Below are positions 59,145 through 64,000 of a stretch of 64,000 bases of DNA, piece after piece. Source of the DNA: Polychytrium aggregatum. Its lineage: Eukaryota > Chytridiomycota > Chytridiomycetes > Polychytriales. Both the position numbers and the translations under genes were made by a program. Within the stretch, counting starts at the first letter, position 1. Each line of letters opens with the position of its first letter. Below the pieces are notes generated by a model. It was not told the DNA's origin. It worked only from the letters and a program-made list of their open reading frames with translations, and made no database searches. The stretch is from NCBI RefSeq assembly GCF_025602895.1, contig NW_026516297.1, forward strand, positions 122,149 through 186,148, given 5' to 3'.

Positions 59145-62100
59145 TCACAAGTCCAGGGTCAGATCCACCACTTTGAATGTGCTCTTGTACGTGCCCGGCT
59201 TGCCTCGCAATCCAGCAACGTAGTTGACTTTGCGCGGCACGTTCGTTGCCGACTCGGTGTACGTCTGCGTCGTCTGCGTCCTGTCGGTGGCGATAACACC
59301 CCCCCCTCCATCGGTCAGCGCCGGTCAACCGACCCGAATGCACACCCTCCCGCATCCAGAGCACTGTCGGCACACGGCAAAAAACATACTTGGGCTCGTA
59401 GTGCTGCGTCTCGCTCTCGCGCCGAAAGACGCTCACGTCCGTTTGCATGCTCTTGGTGACCTTGTTTCGAAGATTCACGAGCATCAGGCCCTGGCGCCGC
59501 AAGTCCCATTCGTTCCACTTGTATCTAAGATCGACGTGGTGGTCGACTATATGTGTGTCCACTTGGGTGCTGGCGTCGGCAACGAGGGGCATTTGTCCAA
59601 GCAGGCGCTGGCGGGTGAACGACTTGGCCTGTTGGACCGATCGAGTCAGTGGCCGAGGCCGAGGCTGAGGCCGTCCAGGCTCATTCCCACACCATGCCCA
59701 CACCATGCCCACACCAGCGCTTCGTGCCCCTCTCCCGCGCTCCACGTCCCCTGTCCGCCGAACCGGCAACGACGAACTGCAGCACCTACACTCTCAAGTG
59801 CCTCAACGGTCGGAAAGTAGTTGTACAAATGCAGCAGCTGAACAAGGTCTGGCGAGCGCTTGGCCGTCTCAAGAACACCCTCGATATACCTGCCACGATA
59901 CATCCAAACACATTAGCATAGAGTCGAAGAGCCTGCCGACAGACCGTCACTTCGGTCACCGACCACGATAGCCTGGACCTCAGGTGTGAGCGCGCTCACC
60001 CCTCCTCCATCCGACAGACTCATTGCTTGGCCAGCTCATCCGCAGGCTGATTCAGTAGCCGACGCTTTGGTCGATTGATTGCCCGTTCAATCCACGAGCA
60101 TCCTCAATCGATTGCCCAACGCGCTCTCCGACAAACCAACACCTGCTGAGTGCTGTTGCTCACCGATCAGGGAACTTGGAAAACTCCTTCGCGGCCTCGA
60201 TCGAGACCAGTGCATAGAGTCGGTCGCGGTACTTGAGCAAGCCAATGTTCCGGTTGCCATTCGACACCAAGCCGTCGCGCTTGACCAGGGTGTAAGGGCA
60301 GTATCCCTGCGAGGGTGCGCGGAAAGGGAGGGGAGCGAAATGCAGGGCCAGAGTTACATCACACCGTGCTCTCGTCACAGCAGCAGACACATCCTCAACT
60401 TACGCCAAACTCCACTGGCAGTCGATAGTAGTGTGTGGTATTTCCAGGGTGTACCACTTCGATCGACTTGTGGATCGCCGACACAATCACCATCAGCTCC
60501 GTCGCGACCGAGATGATGTTGCTCTCTGCCAGGGCGAGGACAGGGCGCCATGAGTCCTAGTCGAGGTCGTAGTGGATTGCCCGCGATGGCAGTACCGCAC
60601 TCCTGGTCCTTACCAAGTGACGCGGGTGGCTCGATATCGCCCAGGAAAGGTTCAGCTGCAGTGCCAATTTCCTCCGTGATCTCGACCACAAAGGACTACA
60701 TCGAGAGACGTACATCCGCACATGGTTACTCCACCCAGTTCCGACGGGGACTCGTTGGCACAGTGCGTCAGCACGGCTGGCCTTAATGTCGGTGGTGGAA
60801 TGAACATACCACACGGGCACTCAGCACTCAGCACCGACACCACCAGCAGCAGCAGCATGATGATGATTTGAACCCACCTTGGAATGGTAGTCAATCGTGT
60901 CCAGGATTCCACGCCGGAAGGCAAGAAGAAACAGCTCGTCGAGCCAACAGTTCCAGAGGTTGGCCAGCATGATGAATTGAGGCTGGAGACGGCGTAGTCC
61001 GTCATTCAGCAGAGAATTGGGGGAGGGAGTTGAGAAAATGGCTCAGCCGCGAGGGTTGCTGGTTTCTATCGATGCGTGCGTTGCTTCCTCCTGAAGCAGT
61101 TACCAGAGGCCGCTCCTCACGCTCTCTGACACCAGAATGCGCAACTCACATAAACTTGGTCGACCGGGACGGCTGTTTTGGACTTGCACGTTGCACGTAA
61201 ATCATGGATCGTCTGGTCGTGCTTGTCATTGAGGCTGCCCAGGGTCGATCGGCTGTACTTTGCTTGCTCCTGTTCAGTCAGCACAGACATGTCAATGTGG
61301 TTCATCGCTTGGTCGAGGGTGCTGGTCACCACAGAACATCATCCATATGGATCGCCATATGGACGATGAACCAGTGCGCCTCCGGGCAGACAAACATTGC
61401 GCAGATTTGGTATCCCGCCCCCCCCTCCACACACGCCAGCAGGGCGTAAAACGGGGAGGCAGGGTGACCAGACAATAGTGGATCCTGTGAGCGATTCGCC
61501 TCGCTTTCGATCCAGCACGGGTATACCTGCAGTGCATCGAGGTACATCAAGTACTGTCGACGAAAGACCAGCGCCGACTTGACTCGGGCGGGCGTCAGCA
61601 TTCCCATCACAGGCTGGGGGGTCTTTTCCATGTAGTCGATGATGGCTGCAGATCACAAACCACAACACCGCACCGCCGATGTACAGGGTCAATGCGAGTG
61701 TATCTCTGGGCTGAGGCATGACTCGCCTGGCGATCACTCCTTCCGACAGTTGGGCCACAGGACGGCCGTGCAACCAAGTCTGACTGTCGGTGTCGATATT
61801 CTTGGCTCGTTCGCGGATCGCCAGGAACCGCTGCCACCGCCACCGCCACCGCCACCACACCAAACCACACCATACCATATCAAACCACACCATGCCATAC
61901 CATACCGAACTTACCAGTATAGAGTCGAATGAGTGTCTCGGTCTCTTTGGTGAATTTGTCAATGAGGTTCGACAGATCCATGAGTTCCTCGTTGCAGATC
62001 TCCGGCACTGCAAATGTGGCACAAGAACAAACATCGAGCAGCCCGTTGAGTGGGACACATAAACTATGTGAGTCCTTCCAAAGCACAAACTCATATCCCA

Positions 62101-63739
62101 GTAAGGACTGCGAGAAGTTGGAGACGCTTTGGATGACCCTGCGAAGCACGATCAGCGCCTCGTTTTGGAGAAGCTGTGCCAACTGTGCTGTGATATGAGC
62201 CTCTCGAGGCAAGCGACGCGCTTCTTTCATCAACATAGGCAGGCGCTTGGACTTACAGCTCTCAATGTACTCGCCGCCCTTTCCGAGATGCTTGTTGAAG
62301 AGACGAATGCCAGTGACGAGCTGAGAGAGTCCGTTAAGCTGGGCCTCTTTTTCGGCGCGTCCAAGCGAGATGAAGGTCGACAGCTCGCTCTGCGGGAAGA
62401 CGGACTCCAAAGCGGCTGGAGTCGATATTTCATCAGCAAGTGGATGCGCAAAATAGGAGAGGGAGAGGGGCGAGTGTGAGTCGACAGGGTCGCGAGACGG
62501 TACTTGTGCCAGACCGCCAATGGGACGCTGCCGGACAGCGAAGCGGCCCCTCCATGAGTGCGCCGGTTTGGTCGATGATTTCTGTACAGCTGCCATTGAC
62601 CAGAACGTACTCGCAGTGCGACACACATGCCACAAGCGGCCCGCTCGCTGACTCGGCTTTACCTGTGGCTTCACGAACGACACGAATGTCCATCGGGTTT
62701 GCCGACGTGGCTTCGAATCATGATGTATGAGACGATCCTGCGGTAGAGAACTGAGAAGCAGCAGCACGCTCAGGTGGTGCATCAACAGTGTGCCCAGCAT
62801 CCGAGCGCGGTATTCAATAACCCCAGGTCAGAGTGTACTGTTCCTCCGATACGATGGGGAGGGGTGCCCATCCATCCACTGTTCACAGGGATACATGCCT
62901 TCCCGCATACACATAAAGCATCCAAAAGTCACACCCACCTTCATAGACTGAAACGGACTTTGTCTTGACCTCGGTGATTTCTCGGAGGATCGGAGCACAT
63001 GCGTTGATGCGAACCATCTTCTCGCGATGCAGGAACTCGGCTGTGATTTGCAGATACATCCGCACCCCGCCCACATAGCGGCCCTGGTGAGTGGCTGTTT
63101 GATGTGCAGTACGCAGTGACCACGGTCCGCACGAACGGTCGTATGGCCAGATACTCACCCTGTGCGGCAAAGTTGGTGTCAAAGTACACCTGCATCTTCA
63201 CGGTCTCCATGACCGGGTTGTTGAGGGACAGGATGAGTTCCACGGCGATCTGTAGGCATACCCGAGTCGACGACAGAGGAGAGGCGTCAGCTCGAACTGC
63301 CGCTCAGCCCATCGGTTCCCATCTGGCCGCAACCATATCGTTCCTTGATGCCATGCCACTTCACTGTGGCCCGCTTGCACGCCCAAGCAACCTGCCTGAA
63401 TGAGCCTGCTGACTTCGTCGCGCGACAAGTCTTGGTCGATTCGAAACTCGTGTCGCGGATCGAGCACGACGGCGCGGACCATGAATGCCGCCAGGGTCCT
63501 CGGTGATGACGGTGCTTTGAGTGTGCGAATGAATGGAGGTGAAGAGATGCTTTGCTCCCGGGATCGGAGTCATCGGCAGCGGAGGATGAATCGAATGCAG
63601 CGACAGGCCGACGTTCCCGTCAGAAAGCTGCTCTGCGTAGTGCGTCGCGAGCGCATCCCGACGAGACTTGAGCGCCGTCGTTGACCGGGCGACGATGTCC
63701 CTGGATGATGTGGCGAATGATGTCGTCGGAAGTGGACAT
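59145..63739 (-). CDS. CFAP206: CFAP206 (FAP206), radial-spoke-associated flagellar protein, with two frame breaks
   Basis: Axonemal protein that docks radial spoke RS2 and dynein c. Exons in minus order: 63739-63605, 63498-63396, 63249-63159, 63040-62939, 62750-62663, 62415-62257, 62007-61915, 61645-61527, 61321-61150, 60982-60878, 60695-60614, 60525-60404, 60306-60164, 59889-59790, 59628-59390, 59280-59145; about 660 aa (human 622). Family landmarks in order: FMVRAVVLDP, VKMQVYFDTNF, LREITE, LYRRIVSYIMIRS, IRVVREAT, ALESVFPQSELSTF, LVTGIRLFNKHLGKGGE, KSKTAVPVDQVY, LANLWNCW, GYCPYTLVKRDGL, NIGLLKYRDRLYAL, YKWNEWDLRRQGLML, TKSMQTDVSVFRRE and NYVAGLRG. Single-base shifts are needed in exon 1 and exon 5 (see findings). 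The join of exons 8 and 9 is unresolved by phase, perhaps through a tiny exon near 61480. One intron (63395-63250) has a GC donor. Confidence 0.85.
61836..61908. repeat. CCGCCA and ACCATACCAC arrays in a CFAP206 intron
   Basis: About four CCGCCA units, then degenerate ACCACACCATACCAT units, all in the intron between exons 7 and 8. Confidence 0.8.
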
Positions 63740-64000
63740 GGCTGCTTCGAAGAATGAGCGAGTGGGAGGAGATGACGGGTCTTGGCTGGAAGAGGGATTT
63801 CGAGCGAGGCCGGATGCAATGGACAAGAGTGTCGATATCCGCGGCTTGATTGGTACGAAATCCGCCCCGGCGTATGCGGGCTCAGCCTCCTTTGCGGCCC
63901 GTTCGTGCTGGGATCGGTTCTTCTTCCTGCCGTTGGTCGTCTCTCGGCCGCTGCTGCATCTGTCGCTGCCTCTGCCATCGCTGCCAGGCGCCGCTCTCGC
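63740..64000. other. CFAP206 upstream region
   Basis: 261 bp to the window edge, probable promoter and leader of CFAP206. No other gene recognised. Confidence 0.4.

Noticed and set aside
57168-59769. Long overlapping frames on both strands
   Set aside because: The translations are low-complexity and mutually overlapping. Only the CFAP206 C-terminal exons within 59145-59769 match a family.
62008-62256. Treating the stop-free segment of CFAP206 as an exon
   Set aside because: It has consensus splice ends, and removing it gives the spacing expected between KGGE and the following helix; kept as an intron with a note.
1-64000. Mobile elements, tRNA and rRNA genes
   Set aside because: I looked for transposase or reverse-transcriptase motifs, terminal inverted repeats and tRNA-like cloverleafs and saw none convincing. 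Detection by eye is limited, so small RNAs could be missed.

Overview
The window looks like nuclear DNA of a flagellated (zoosporic, chytrid-type) early-diverging fungus. Its genes are GC-rich and intron-dense, mostly with GT-AG introns of about 40-300 nt. Fungal markers are a KRE2/KTR mannosyltransferase and an external-type NADH dehydrogenase. They sit beside a gene for the cilium protein CFAP206, which non-flagellated fungi have lost. I found no bacterial operon, tRNA, rRNA, CRISPR or transposon. Gene models were built by hand by joining exons at GT-AG or GC-AG sites with phase bookkeeping. Where an exon chain closes in frame and matches a known family I trust it; uncertain joins are flagged.

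Layout. 1-520: possible exons of a minus-strand gene running off the left end. 1802-3257 (-): UMPH-1-type pyrimidine 5'-nucleotidase, head to head with 3772-5682 (+), an ER protein disulfide isomerase ending HDEL; a heptamer minisatellite lies between them. 6426-10733 (+): type II NADH dehydrogenase in 24 exons. 11226-14822 (+): mitochondrial FAD glycerol-3-phosphate dehydrogenase with an animal-like EF-hand tail. 15359-16757 (+): small membrane protein. 17035-18833 (-): endonuclease/exonuclease/phosphatase-fold protein. 19441-20403 (-): multi-pass membrane protein. 20930-23253 (-): orphan proline-rich protein. 23569-25618 (+): BTB/POZ germ-cell-less-like protein. 26351-29399 (+): membrane-anchored protein with a PAM2 motif and two Nab2-type CCCH fingers, the most novel-looking gene here. 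29994-32025 (-): coiled-coil protein of the At4g15545 type. 32734-33943 (-): TAF9. 34370-36995 (+): Ser/Pro-rich protein, perhaps FAM122-like. 37843-40256 (+): cystathionine beta-synthase. 40813-43714 (-): coiled-coil protein, perhaps TSNAXIP1-like. 44152-45887 (+): KTR mannosyltransferase. 46289-50374 (+): Ku70. 51720-55629 (-): disordered polyQ protein. 55630-59144: gene-poor 3.5 kb. 59145-63739 (-): CFAP206, with two apparent single-base frame breaks.

The genes do not form one pathway. Themes are redox and mitochondrial electron entry (NADH dehydrogenase, glycerol-3-phosphate dehydrogenase), the secretory pathway (PDI, KTR), transcription and mRNA (TAF9, PAM2/CCCH protein), DNA repair (Ku70), sulfur amino acids (CBS) and the flagellum (CFAP206, possibly the 40.8-43.7 kb gene). 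Repeated structural features are many short tandem arrays, several with a 7-bp unit lying in introns or leaders, very small exons, and occasional GC-AG introns.
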